A DNA stretch of 64,000 nucleotides from Bacteroidales bacterium (lineage in GTDB: Bacteria; Bacteroidota; Bacteroidia; Bacteroidales; P3). The position numbers and the translations under genes were made by a program. The notes below the pieces were generated by a model that did not search any database, was not told where the DNA came from, and worked only from the letters and a program-made list of their open reading frames with translations. This document shows, piece after piece, positions 8,501-16,671 of this stretch (position 1 is the stretch's first letter; each line of letters opens with the position of its first letter). The stretch lies in NCBI GenBank assembly GCA_017647785.1, contig JAGCJW010000028.1, positions 27,848-91,847 of the forward strand, given 5' to 3'.

Positions 8501-9433
8501 ATGGAAATATCAACAATAGTACCAGCTTACAACGAAGAAAAAAATATTCCATTAATTTACGAAAGACTAACTCAAACTTTAAGTCAAATAACTAATGATT
8601 ACGAAATAATATTTGTAAATGATTGCAGTAAGGATAACACACTTGAAACAATCAAAACAATAGCTCAACAAGACTCACATATAAAATACATAAGCTTTTC
8701 AAGGAATTTTGGACATCAAATAGCAGTAAGTGCAGGGTTAGACCTTTGCAAAGGGAATGCTGTGGTTATAATAGATTGTGATCTTCAAGATCCACCTGAA
8801 CTAATCCTTGAAATGTATGAAAAATACAAAGAAGGCTACAAAGTAGTCTATGCAAAACGTCTAACAAGAGAAGGAGAAACTTGGTTTAAGAAAATTACAG
8901 CAAAAATGTTCTATAGAATACTTGCTGCAATGACAAGTATAGAAATTCCTGTTGACGTGGGCGATTTCCGACTTATAGACAATGTTGTAGTAAAACATCT
9001 TCGCAATATGCCTGAAAAATCAAAATATCTTCGTGGGCAAATATCTTGGATAGGATATAAACAGACATTTGTGGAGTATCATAGAGATTCTAGAATATAT
9101 GGTAAGACAAATTATCCTTTAAAGAAAATGTTAAGATTAGCCTTTGACGGTATAACTGCATTTAGTGACAAACCTCTAAAAATGGCTTCTGCAATTGGTA
9201 TAATCTCTGCTATAATATCACTTTTAGCAATAGTATATGCACTACTTTCACACTTCATATTTGATTCCGCCGTTTCAGGTTGGACATCTTTAATAATAAG
9301 TGTGCTTTTCATAGGAGGAGTACAACTAATCACCATAGGAATAATAGGAGAATACATTGCGAGAATAAATAATGATGTTCGCAATAGACCATTATATATA
9401 ATAGATGAACAAAACATAGAAGACGAACAATAA
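8501..9433 (+). CDS. Membrane-anchored GT2 glycosyltransferase (GtrB/DPM1-like)
   Basis: 310 aa. Transfers a sugar from a nucleotide donor, probably to polyprenyl phosphate, on the cytoplasmic membrane face. GT-A fold with IVPAYNEEKN (7-16), NDCSKDN, DxD-type motif DCD at 92-94 followed by LQDPP, and GDFRLID; two C-terminal membrane helices (about 228-250 and 262-285) as in GtrB/ArnC. The ATG at 8501 is preferred: an in-frame ATG-like start 48 nt upstream lies inside the terminator hairpin. metG follows after 12 nt. No promoter fits between the terminator and this ATG. Confidence 0.9.
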   Translation: MEISTIVPAYNEEKNIPLIYERLTQTLSQITNDYEIIFVNDCSKDNTLETIKTIAQQDSHIKYISFSRNFGHQIAVSAGLDLCKGNAVVIIDCDLQDPPELILEMYEKYKEGYKVVYAKRLTREGETWFKKITAKMFYRILAAMTSIEIPVDVGDFRLIDNVVVKHLRNMPEKSKYLRGQISWIGYKQTFVEYHRDSRIYGKTNYPLKKMLRLAFDGITAFSDKPLKMASAIGIISAIISLLAIVYALLSHFIFDSAVSGWTSLIISVLFIGGVQLITIGIIGEYIARINNDVRNRPLYIIDEQNIEDEQ

Positions 9434-9445
9434 ATACTTAAAACA

Positions 9446-11500
9446 ATGAAATATATAGAAACAGACAATAAATTTAATAGATATTGCGTAACCACAGCCT
9501 TACCATACGCTAACGGACCTGTACATATAGGACACTTAGCGGGTGTTTACGTGCCAGCAGACATTTATGTAAGATATTTAAGAATGATGAACGAAGATGT
9601 GCTTTTCATTGGTGGTAGTGATGAACACGGAGTTCCTATCACTATAAAAGCAAAAAACGAAGGGGTAACTCCACAAGATATAGTGGATCGCTATCACGGT
9701 ATAATAAAACAATCATTCCAAGATTTAGGAATTTCATTTGATATTTATTCTCGTACATCTTCTCAAACTCATAAAGAAACCGCATCAGCATTCTTTAAAG
9801 ACCTATACGAAAAAGGAAAGTTTGTTGAAAAAGTATCGCAACAATACTATGACGAAGCAACAAATACTTTCCTTGCAGACCGATATATAATAGGTACTTG
9901 TCCTCATTGCGGAAACGAAAAGGCATACGGCGACCAATGTGAAGCATGTGGCACAAGCCTTTCTGCAACAGACCTTATCAATCCTAAATCTACACTTTCA
10001 GGAAACGAGCCTCAATTAAAAGAAACAAAGCATTGGTATCTTCCATTAGAGGACTACGAAGCCTTTATGAGAGAATGGATTTTGGAATCGCACCCTGAGT
10101 GGAAAACAAACGTGTATGGACAATGCAAAAGCTGGATTGACCAAGGCTTACAAGCAAGAGCTGTAACACGAGACCTTGATTGGGGAGTGAAAGTCCCTGT
10201 TGAAGGAGCAGAAGGTAAAGTATTATATGTATGGTTTGATGCTCCAATAGGATATATTTCTAATACAAAAGAACTACACCCTGATAACTGGGAAAAATGG
10301 TGGAAAGAAAAAGACACAAAGCTTGTTCACTTTATCGGAAAAGACAATATAGTGTTCCATTGCATTATATTCCCAGCTATGCTTAAAGCAGAAGGCTCAT
10401 ATATCTTACCAGAAAATGTACCTGCCAATGAGTTCTTGAATCTTGAAGGAGATAAAATTTCTACATCTCGTAATTGGGCAGTTTGGTTACATGAATACCT
10501 AAAAGATTTCCCAGGAAAACAAGATGTATTGAAGTATGTACTTTGTGCAAACGCACCAGAAACAAAAGATAACGACTTTACATGGAAAGATTTCCAAACA
10601 CGCAACAACTCAGAGCTTGTAGCAATATTTGGAAACTTCGTTAATCGTACAATAGTTCTAACACACAAATATTTTGAAGGCAAAGTTCCTCAAAGGGGAG
10701 AGTTGAACGAACTTGACGTTCAAACAATAGAACAAATAAAACAATTCCCTGAAAAAATAGGACGTAGTATAGAACAATACCGTTTCCGTGAAGCATTAAA
10801 CGAACTAATGAATCTTGCACGCCTTGGTAATAAATACCTAACAGAAAACGAGCCTTGGAAAACAATAAAGACAGATGAAGCACGCACAGCAACAGTTTTG
10901 AATATTTCATTACAAATATGTGCAAACCTTGCCTTACTTTCAGAACCATTCCTACCATTCTCAGCACAAAAACTAAGAGAAATGTTAAACCAAGACTTAG
11001 CTTTTTGGTACGAAGCAGGTAATTCAGAATTGTTAAGCGAAGGAAAACAAATCAATCCAGCACAATTGTTGTTTGAACAAATAGACGACAAACAAATAGA
11101 AGCACAATTAGAAAAACTACAACAAACAAAAAAAGCAAACGAATTAGCATCTGCCACAGTAGAGCCACAAAAAGCAAATATAGAATACGATGATTTTGCA
11201 AAAATGGACATAAGAGTAGGAACAATCCTTGCAGCCGAAAAAGTAGCAAAAACAAAAAAACTCCTAAAACTAACAATAGACACAGGAATTGACCAACGCA
11301 CCATAGTAAGTGGAATAGCTGAATATTATAAACCAGAAGAAATCATAGGAAAACAAGTATCCGTATTAGTAAACCTTGCACCAAAAGCCCTAAAAGGCAT
11401 AGAAAGTCAAGGCATGATACTAATGGCAGAAAACCTTGATGGAAGTTTGAGTTTTATTTCACCAGAAAAACCTATCAAAAACGGCGGAACAATCAGCTAA
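9446..11500 (+). CDS. metG: Methionyl-tRNA synthetase with C-terminal tRNA-binding domain
   Basis: Charges tRNA-Met with methionine. 684 aa: class I catalytic domain with HIGH at 27-30 in [11 protein letters not shown], a zinc knuckle with Cys152, Cys155, Cys165 and Cys168, and a KMSKS-equivalent loop KISTS (337-341). Then comes the helical anticodon domain, and from about residue 575 an OB-fold EMAP-II/Trbp111-like domain ([31 protein letters not shown]) that improves tRNA binding or dimerises the enzyme. Length and order are typical of Bacteroidota MetG. Overlong antisense frames inside it are composition shadows. Confidence 0.97.
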   Translation: MKYIETDNKFNRYCVTTALPYANGPVHIGHLAGVYVPADIYVRYLRMMNEDVLFIGGSDEHGVPITIKAKNEGVTPQDIVDRYHGIIKQSFQDLGISFDIYSRTSSQTHKETASAFFKDLYEKGKFVEKVSQQYYDEATNTFLADRYIIGTCPHCGNEKAYGDQCEACGTSLSATDLINPKSTLSGNEPQLKETKHWYLPLEDYEAFMREWILESHPEWKTNVYGQCKSWIDQGLQARAVTRDLDWGVKVPVEGAEGKVLYVWFDAPIGYISNTKELHPDNWEKWWKEKDTKLVHFIGKDNIVFHCIIFPAMLKAEGSYILPENVPANEFLNLEGDKISTSRNWAVWLHEYLKDFPGKQDVLKYVLCANAPETKDNDFTWKDFQTRNNSELVAIFGNFVNRTIVLTHKYFEGKVPQRGELNELDVQTIEQIKQFPEKIGRSIEQYRFREALNELMNLARLGNKYLTENEPWKTIKTDEARTATVLNISLQICANLALLSEPFLPFSAQKLREMLNQDLAFWYEAGNSELLSEGKQINPAQLLFEQIDDKQIEAQLEKLQQTKKANELASATVEPQKANIEYDDFAKMDIRVGTILAAEKVAKTKKLLKLTIDTGIDQRTIVSGIAEYYKPEEIIGKQVSVLVNLAPKALKGIESQGMILMAENLDGSLSFISPEKPIKNGGTIS

Positions 11501-11564
11501 AACAAAGAAAAAAGAAGGGGGATTTTATAGGAACTATTTGTTTCTATGAATTAAAGTAAAAACT

Positions 11565-11648
11565 CTTTGTTTTAATTTAAAAAATCAAAGAAAAAATCAT
11601 TTTTTTCTTTGATTTTTTTTTATTTTTCTTTGAAAAATTTTTCATACA
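11565..11648 (+). repeat. 21-bp CWWWG array B (4 units)
   Basis: Cores at 11565 (CTTTG), 11586 (CAAAG), 11607 (CTTTG) and 11628 (CTTTG), all exactly 21 bp apart in A/T-only flanks; a TTTG of the next promoter at 11649 falls on the same register. Neighbouring CAAAG and CTTTG units are complementary and form the hairpin listed separately. Confidence 0.85.
11579..11625 (+). terminator. All-A/U hairpin with U-tract after metG
   Basis: An 18-bp perfect stem (11579-11596 with 11601-11618, loop TCAT) is made from one CAAAG and one CTTTG repeat unit and is followed by a T-rich tract. It looks like the metG terminator, though the stem has only two G-C pairs. Confidence 0.6.
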
Positions 11649-11652
11649 TTTG
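11645..11652 (+). promoter_or_regulatory. -7 promoter element for the 131-aa gene
   Basis: TACATTTG, an exact TAnnTTTG match followed by C, 32 nt before the ATG at 11685. The expected upstream TTTG box is not at the usual distance; the nearest TTTG (11629-11632) is only 12 nt away and is part of the repeat array. Confidence 0.6.
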
Positions 11653-11684
11653 CGTGCGTAAAATCATAAATAAAAGTATTGATT

Positions 11685-12080
11685 ATGAAAAAATGGATAG
11701 TATTTGTTTTAGGCTTTGTTTCAGGAGCAATATTCCTATTCTTTGTTCTATTAATTATTGGAAAATCTTCTTCAAATGATAATGGAATGACTTATTTTGA
11801 AAAGCCAGGTAAATGTATTTCAACAAAAGAATTTGAAGTTATTCAAGTTATTGGAGATGGCTATGCTTTGGCGAGAGAAATAGTTGATCGTACTTCTTTA
11901 ATCAATATTCCAAGTGGTTTATTAGTGCTTGTAACAAATGATAATGGAGAATTATATTATGATGATCAAATTATAGAAGTCCCAAAGGGTAAATGTATGC
12001 GTCAAATAGGGGTTTATGAGTATCAAACGAAATCAGAAAATTGGAAAACTGTGCCTATTGTGCAGGTGATGAATGAATAA
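11685..12080 (+). CDS. Small membrane-anchored protein of unknown function
   Basis: 131 aa with one N-terminal membrane helix (about 3-25, WIVFVLGFVSGAIFLFFVLL) and a soluble beta-rich domain of about 100 residues (GKCISTKEFEVIQVIGDGYAL, VLVTNDNGELYYDDQ). I do not recognise a family. The ATG at 11685 is chosen over a TTG 6 nt earlier because of the MKKW start typical of membrane proteins. The NERD-domain gene follows after 14 nt, so the two probably form an operon and may act together. Confidence 0.75.
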   Translation: MKKWIVFVLGFVSGAIFLFFVLLIIGKSSSNDNGMTYFEKPGKCISTKEFEVIQVIGDGYALAREIVDRTSLINIPSGLLVLVTNDNGELYYDDQIIEVPKGKCMRQIGVYEYQTKSENWKTVPIVQVMNE

Positions 12081-12094
12081 AAAGTATATTTATA

Positions 12095-12889
12095 ATGGTT
12101 ATTTTACTATTATTGGTATTTTTTACCATTGTTCTTTTCTTACGAACTACATCTCGTAGTAATAAAGCACCAAAGAAAAGGAGAAAAAAAAAGACAACTT
12201 ATAGTTCTTATGCAAAGGTTTTAGGAGAAATAGGTGAAGAAAGTGTAGCTTCTATTTTAAAAACTTTGCCTAAGGACTATGTTGTTTTTAATGATGTTTA
12301 TTTAGAAATAAAAGGCAAATCTACTCAAATAGATCACGTCGTTATTTCTCGATATGGAGTCTTTATAATAGAAACAAAGAATTATACGGGTTGGATTTTT
12401 GGGAATGATACTTCGGAATATTGGACTCAAACTATATATGAAAACAAATATCAATTAAGAAATCCTTTAAAACAAAACTATGCACACCTTAAAACTTTAC
12501 AATCTATTTTTGGAATAGATGAAAGATTCTATTTTCCAATAGTTGCCTTTCACGATAGAGCGACATTGAAGCGTGAAACCTATGGAAATGTGATGTATTT
12601 TTCAGAATTGAAAGATTTTATTCTATCAAAAAAAATACCCAAACTACACGACGAATTGGTAAATAGGCTATCCCTTATTTTAAAATCTTATTCTATCAAA
12701 GATGAAAACCAAAAGCAAGAACATATCTTGAATGTAAAACAAGAACTTGCAAATAAAGAAGATTTAATAGCAAAATGGATATGTCCAAGGTGTAGAGGAA
12801 GTTTAGTGCAACGAAAAGGGAAATATGGCAGTTTTATAAGTTGCTCAAATTATCCTTATTGTAAGTTTACCACTAAATGTAGAGATTAA
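12095..12889 (+). CDS. NERD-domain membrane protein with topoisomerase-type zinc finger
   Basis: 264 aa: a membrane helix (2-17), a basic linker (RRKKKTT), a NERD nuclease-related domain (about 42-165) and a C4 zinc finger at the C-terminus (Cys230, Cys233, Cys250 and Cys256, with YGSFISCSNYPYC) of the kind repeated at the tail of DNA topoisomerase I. The PD-(D/E)xK-like residues of NERD are visible as Asp80 (QIDHVVIS) and Glu93/Lys95 (IIETKNY). A DNA-processing role is therefore plausible, but no NERD protein has a secure general function. Its stop codon overlaps the start of array C. Confidence 0.85.
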   Translation: MVILLLLVFFTIVLFLRTTSRSNKAPKKRRKKKTTYSSYAKVLGEIGEESVASILKTLPKDYVVFNDVYLEIKGKSTQIDHVVISRYGVFIIETKNYTGWIFGNDTSEYWTQTIYENKYQLRNPLKQNYAHLKTLQSIFGIDERFYFPIVAFHDRATLKRETYGNVMYFSELKDFILSKKIPKLHDELVNRLSLILKSYSIKDENQKQEHILNVKQELANKEDLIAKWICPRCRGSLVQRKGKYGSFISCSNYPYCKFTTKCRD

Positions 12890-12895
12890 ATATCT

Positions 12896-12963
12896 CTTAG
12901 AATTAATTTTTTCTTTCTTTGTTTTAGTAAATTTATTCAAAGAATAAATAAATTCTTTCTTTG
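12896..12963. repeat. 21-bp CWWWG array C between convergent genes
   Basis: Cores at 12896 (CTTAG, degenerate), 12917 (CTTTG), 12938 (CAAAG) and 12959 (CTTTG) are 21 bp apart. Around the 12938 core, arms ATTTATTC and GAATAAAT form an 8-bp hairpin with an AAA loop. The array fills the space between two converging stop codons and could end transcription from both sides. Confidence 0.8.
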
Positions 12964-12965
12964 TT

Positions 12966-14024
12966 TTATTTTTTTCTTTTAAAGACTCGTTTTGTCCAAT
13001 AAGGCAATACTAATGAACCTAAAAGGAGATATGGATAGTAAGTAAACAAACGCCATATAAAAGCTATGGTTGCGTGTGTTCCTTGTGGCATAAATTCTCC
13101 TATAAAGAGAGGAAAAGCAAATTCTGCTATGCCACTGCTTCCTGGTGTAGGTGAAATACAAAGTATTATCCACATTACTAATTGTCTTGCAAAGATTAAG
13201 AGATGTTCTCCTACGGGTGAGAATGCTAATAGTATGCAATTTACTACTAAGAAACGTGATGTCCACGAAAATACTGTGCATAAATAGGCTTTTGTCCAAA
13301 ATATTAGTCCTTTTCCCTTAAACTCTTGTGAAGATGTTACTATATCATCTCCCATTTTATACATTTTTTCTTTTATCCTTCTAAAAAGCTTCTTGTCTGC
13401 AAGTATGTAAAGCAACTTTCTAAAACCTTGTGGAAAGAAAAATATGGCTACAAGGATTATTATGGTCAAAAGACACATAAATCCATAGCCTATGAAAAAG
13501 ATTTGTAATTCTCCAAAAGTGTTTCCAAAGAATGTGAAACGGAAATCGGTATTAAAGGCAAGGCTTGCACCGACTAAAAGCACTACAATAGGAGTTATGA
13601 TAATGTAAAACAACTCATCTAAAAGTGCTGTAATCATTACGATTGCTGTACTACGCCCTGCGGAAATTCCTTCTTTGGCTACTATAAAGAATGCTAAGGC
13701 TGAGCCTCCTACTACTGAGGGTGTGATTGCTGAACCAAACTCCCAAAGCATTATTACTTGAAAGGCTTTTTTCCAACTTATCTTTTTGTCAGACAAAAGT
13801 CTTATTCGGTACATATACATTAAGTCTCGCATTACGCCAAAGCACAAAGCGAGAAATAGAAAGAAAGTAGATGCCCACGTCCAATTGATTAGTATATCTG
13901 TTAGTACGTTTGCGTCTTGTTTTAGGTCTTTTAGTATCAATAATAATGCTACCCCTATTCCTATTAGTAGGGGTAACATTATTTTTTTAAAGCTAAATAT
14001 CGATAATGGATTGTTTTCCGACAT
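12966..14024 (-). CDS. LPG-synthase-TM-like (UPF0104) integral membrane protein
   Basis: 352 aa with about eight hydrophobic helices. Segments such as SAITPSVVGGSALAFF and ISPTPGSSGIAEFAF match the flippase-like lysylphosphatidylglycerol-synthase transmembrane family, without the soluble acyltransferase domain. A lipid- or glycan-lipid-related role in the inner membrane is inferred from the family only. It starts 3 nt after the mscS stop, so it is the last gene of the long minus-strand unit and is probably translationally coupled. Confidence 0.82.
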   Translation of the reverse strand: MSENNPLSIFSFKKIMLPLLIGIGVALLLILKDLKQDANVLTDILINWTWASTFFLFLALCFGVMRDLMYMYRIRLLSDKKISWKKAFQVIMLWEFGSAITPSVVGGSALAFFIVAKEGISAGRSTAIVMITALLDELFYIIITPIVVLLVGASLAFNTDFRFTFFGNTFGELQIFFIGYGFMCLLTIIILVAIFFFPQGFRKLLYILADKKLFRRIKEKMYKMGDDIVTSSQEFKGKGLIFWTKAYLCTVFSWTSRFLVVNCILLAFSPVGEHLLIFARQLVMWIILCISPTPGSSGIAEFAFPLFIGEFMPQGTHATIAFIWRLFTYYPYLLLGSLVLPYWTKRVFKRKK

Positions 14025-14027
14025 TTT

Positions 14028-14852
14028 TTACTTCATCAAATCTAATTTTGGATGAGGAAGTGATATTTTTTCTGATACTAAATAGTTGTAAACAGCGGTA
14101 TGTATATCTCCCATTACGTTCCAGTAATCTGCATTCTTACACCAAAATCTTAAATCAACGTTTATAGCCAAGTCTGTAATGCTTACGATTACTGTTGGTT
14201 CTGGTGTAGAAAATATTCTTTTGTCTTGTTTTGCTATTTCTATCAAACGAGGATTTATTTGAGAGATATCTACTCCGTGAGCTAAGTTAAATTTTATGTC
14301 TATTCTTCTATCTTCCATTTTTGAATAGTTTATAACGCTCGATCCAGAGAGTGCGCCATTTGGAATGGTGATTACTTTATTGTCAACAGTCACTAGGGTT
14401 GTTGTAAATATCATTATTTCTTTTACTGTACCTTCGTAGCCTTGTGCTTCTATGTAATCTCCAACTTTAAAAGGACGTAAAACTAACAATACAACTCCTC
14501 CTGCTACGTTTTGTAAAGTTCCGCTAAGTGCCAAACCTATTGCAACTCCACAAGAAGCAAGAATAGCTGTGAATTGAGTCATTTCTATTCCTAAATAACC
14601 TATTACAGTTAGTATAAGTAAGACTTTTAGTAATATAGAAATAAGTGAAATTAAGAATGGACGTAATGACAAATCCAAATTCTTCTTTTCAAAAGCCTTT
14701 TCTATCTTTTTTACTAAGAATCTTATAAGTTTAAATCCCACCCAAAGTATTAAACAAGCAATAAGTAACTTTGGTCCAAATTTAAAGACTACATCTTTCA
14801 AAAATGTAATCACATCTGCCCATGTAAAGGTGTCTGCATTTAATAATAACAT
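14028..14852 (-). CDS. mscS: Small-conductance mechanosensitive channel (MscS family)
   Basis: 274 aa. Opens under membrane tension to release solutes during hypo-osmotic shock. Three membrane helices, with the pore helix TM3 at about 94-124 (Gly/Ala-rich, ASCGVAIGLALSGTLQNVAGG), then the MscS beta domain (LRPFKVGDYIEAQGYEGTV) and the cytoplasmic alpha/beta vestibule. Length is close to E. coli MscS (286 aa). Its only context is the operon: hflX lies 17 nt upstream and the LPG-synthase-like gene 3 nt downstream. Confidence 0.93.
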   Translation of the reverse strand: MLLLNADTFTWADVITFLKDVVFKFGPKLLIACLILWVGFKLIRFLVKKIEKAFEKKNLDLSLRPFLISLISILLKVLLILTVIGYLGIEMTQFTAILASCGVAIGLALSGTLQNVAGGVVLLVLRPFKVGDYIEAQGYEGTVKEIMIFTTTLVTVDNKVITIPNGALSGSSVINYSKMEDRRIDIKFNLAHGVDISQINPRLIEIAKQDKRIFSTPEPTVIVSITDLAINVDLRFWCKNADYWNVMGDIHTAVYNYLVSEKISLPHPKLDLMK

Positions 14853-14869
14853 TGTTTTAAAGTTTTAAG

Positions 14870-16060
14870 TTAATATAAAAAATTGTTATAAGGATAACGT
14901 ATTGCGTGTATTGTTTTCACTTTATCGTAGATTATTTGTCTTAATTCTTCTATATTTTCTTTATTTTTTGCTGAAATAAAGACTGTATCTTGATTTCCAT
15001 TAGAAAGATAAGTTTGTTTTAAGTCTTCCAAACTCCAATTCTCTTTTTGCTTTGGTGTAAGGTCGTCTTCGTCTTGTGGAATGTAGGTATAAGCATCTAT
15101 TTTATTAAAAAGCAATAGTGTTGGTTTATCATTTGCTTTTATTTCTGCAAGTGTGTTATTTACAACTTTGATTTGCTCTTCAAAATTAGGATGTGATATA
15201 TCTACAACATGAACTAACAAGTCTGCTTCACGCAATTCGTCCAAGGTTGATTTGAAACTCTCAACTAATCCATGAGGTAATTTGCGTATAAAGCCGACTG
15301 TATCTGTCAAAAGAAAAGGAAGATTTTCTATAACTACTTTTCTAACTGTTGTATCAAGGGTTGCAAAAAGTTTATTCTCCGCAAAAACATCGCTTTTAGA
15401 GAGAAGATTCATCAAAGTGCTTTTTCCTACATTGGTATAACCAACTAAGGCTACTCTTACTAAACTTTCTCTATTTTTTCTTTGTACTGTCTTTTGCTTA
15501 TCTATGTCTTTTAGTTTTTCTTTAAGCAAAGAAATTTTTGAAAGTATGATTCTGCGGTCGGTTTCTATCTGTGTTTCCCCTACTCCACGCATTGTAAGTC
15601 CTGCTCCACCTCTTTGACGGTCCAAGTGTGTCCACATTCTTGTCAATCGTGGTAATAAATATTGGTATTGTGCGAGTGCTACCTGTGTTTTAGAGTGTGA
15701 GGTTCTTGCTCTTTGTGCAAAAATATTTAGAATCAAACCTGTACGGTCTAATACATGACAATCCAATGCTTTTTCTATATTTCTTGCTTGCGAAGGTAAG
15801 AGTTCATCATCGAAAACTACCCAATTTATATCTGCTGCTTTGATATACTCTTTTATTTCCTCTAATTTACCACTTCCAACAAAGGTACGTGGGTCTTTAT
15901 AAGGAAGTTTTTGAGTAAATCTCTTTTCTACAACAGCTCCTGCTGTGTCAATAAGAAATATTAGTTCGTCAAGATATTCTTCTGTCTGCTCAACACTAAC
16001 CTCAGGCGTAGTAATCCCTACTACAACACATCTATCAGGTTCTATTTTGTAATCTATCAT
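14870..16060 (-). CDS. hflX: Ribosome-associated GTPase HflX
   Basis: 396 aa. Ribosome-splitting/rescue GTPase that binds the 50S subunit. N-terminal HflX domain with the glycine-rich FVGSGKLEE (60-68), a middle RQRGGAGLTMRGVGETQIE helix pair, then the GTPase domain: G1 GYTNVGKST (207-215), G3 DTVG (253-256), G4 NKID (319-322). Domain order and length match the family. It starts 5 nt after the ribE stop and precedes mscS by 17 nt. Confidence 0.95.
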   Translation of the reverse strand: MIDYKIEPDRCVVVGITTPEVSVEQTEEYLDELIFLIDTAGAVVEKRFTQKLPYKDPRTFVGSGKLEEIKEYIKAADINWVVFDDELLPSQARNIEKALDCHVLDRTGLILNIFAQRARTSHSKTQVALAQYQYLLPRLTRMWTHLDRQRGGAGLTMRGVGETQIETDRRIILSKISLLKEKLKDIDKQKTVQRKNRESLVRVALVGYTNVGKSTLMNLLSKSDVFAENKLFATLDTTVRKVVIENLPFLLTDTVGFIRKLPHGLVESFKSTLDELREADLLVHVVDISHPNFEEQIKVVNNTLAEIKANDKPTLLLFNKIDAYTYIPQDEDDLTPKQKENWSLEDLKQTYLSNGNQDTVFISAKNKENIEELRQIIYDKVKTIHAIRYPYNNFLY

Positions 16061-16065
16061 CTATG

Positions 16066-16668
16066 CTATCTTTGCATATATTGTTCCAATAGTCTTTGTA
16101 CATATTTTCCAAAGACATCAAATTCTATATTTACAACAGTTCCCACCTTGAATGTATGGAAATTTGTGTGCGAATAAGTATATGGTATGATAGACACAGA
16201 GAATTCTCCTTCCTTGCTATCAACTACTGTAAGACTTACGCCATTTACAGAAATTGAACCCTTAGGTACAGTAATATTTCCGTCTTTCACATCATATTTA
16301 AAGTAATATCTCCAAGAGCCATTTTCATCTACAACTTTAAAGCACTCTGCTGTTTGATCTACATGGCCTTGTACGATATGACCATCAAATCTTCCATCCA
16401 TAAGCATAGAACGTTCTACATTGATTTTCGTTCCTACTTCCCATTGCCCAAGATTTGTTTTGTCCATTGTTTCTTTCATTGCAGTAACAGTGTATTGTTT
16501 TTTTCCTTTATCAAGCTTTACAACTGTCAAACAGCAACCGTCATGAGCAAAACTTTGGTCTATTTTTAATTGGTCTGCGATTTCACATTCCAAAGTAAAA
16601 TGAAAATTTGTTCCTTCTTGCTCAATGTTTACCACATGAGCCATATTTTCTATTATTCCTGTAAACAT
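16066..16668 (-). CDS. ribE: Riboflavin synthase alpha chain
   Basis: 200 aa. Dismutates two 6,7-dimethyl-8-ribityllumazine molecules to riboflavin. Two tandem lumazine-binding domains are visible: residues 1-97, opening MFTGIIE with DGCCLTV and GHIVQGHVD, and 98-190 with KGSISVNGVSLTV and NIEFDVFGKYV. The N-terminal MFTGII and length are diagnostic. It is 3 nt downstream of the DPP IV gene and 5 nt upstream of hflX, an operon setting without other rib genes. Confidence 0.96.
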   Translation of the reverse strand: MFTGIIENMAHVVNIEQEGTNFHFTLECEIADQLKIDQSFAHDGCCLTVVKLDKGKKQYTVTAMKETMDKTNLGQWEVGTKINVERSMLMDGRFDGHIVQGHVDQTAECFKVVDENGSWRYYFKYDVKDGNITVPKGSISVNGVSLTVVDSKEGEFSVSIIPYTYSHTNFHTFKVGTVVNIEFDVFGKYVQRLLEQYMQR

Positions 16669-16671
16669 ATC

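Noticed and set aside
10720..11304. Long open frame on the minus strand inside metG
   Set aside because: It is fully antisense to a clear metG domain, has no family motif, and results from A-rich codons leaving few stops on the other strand. The same holds for shorter antisense frames throughout.
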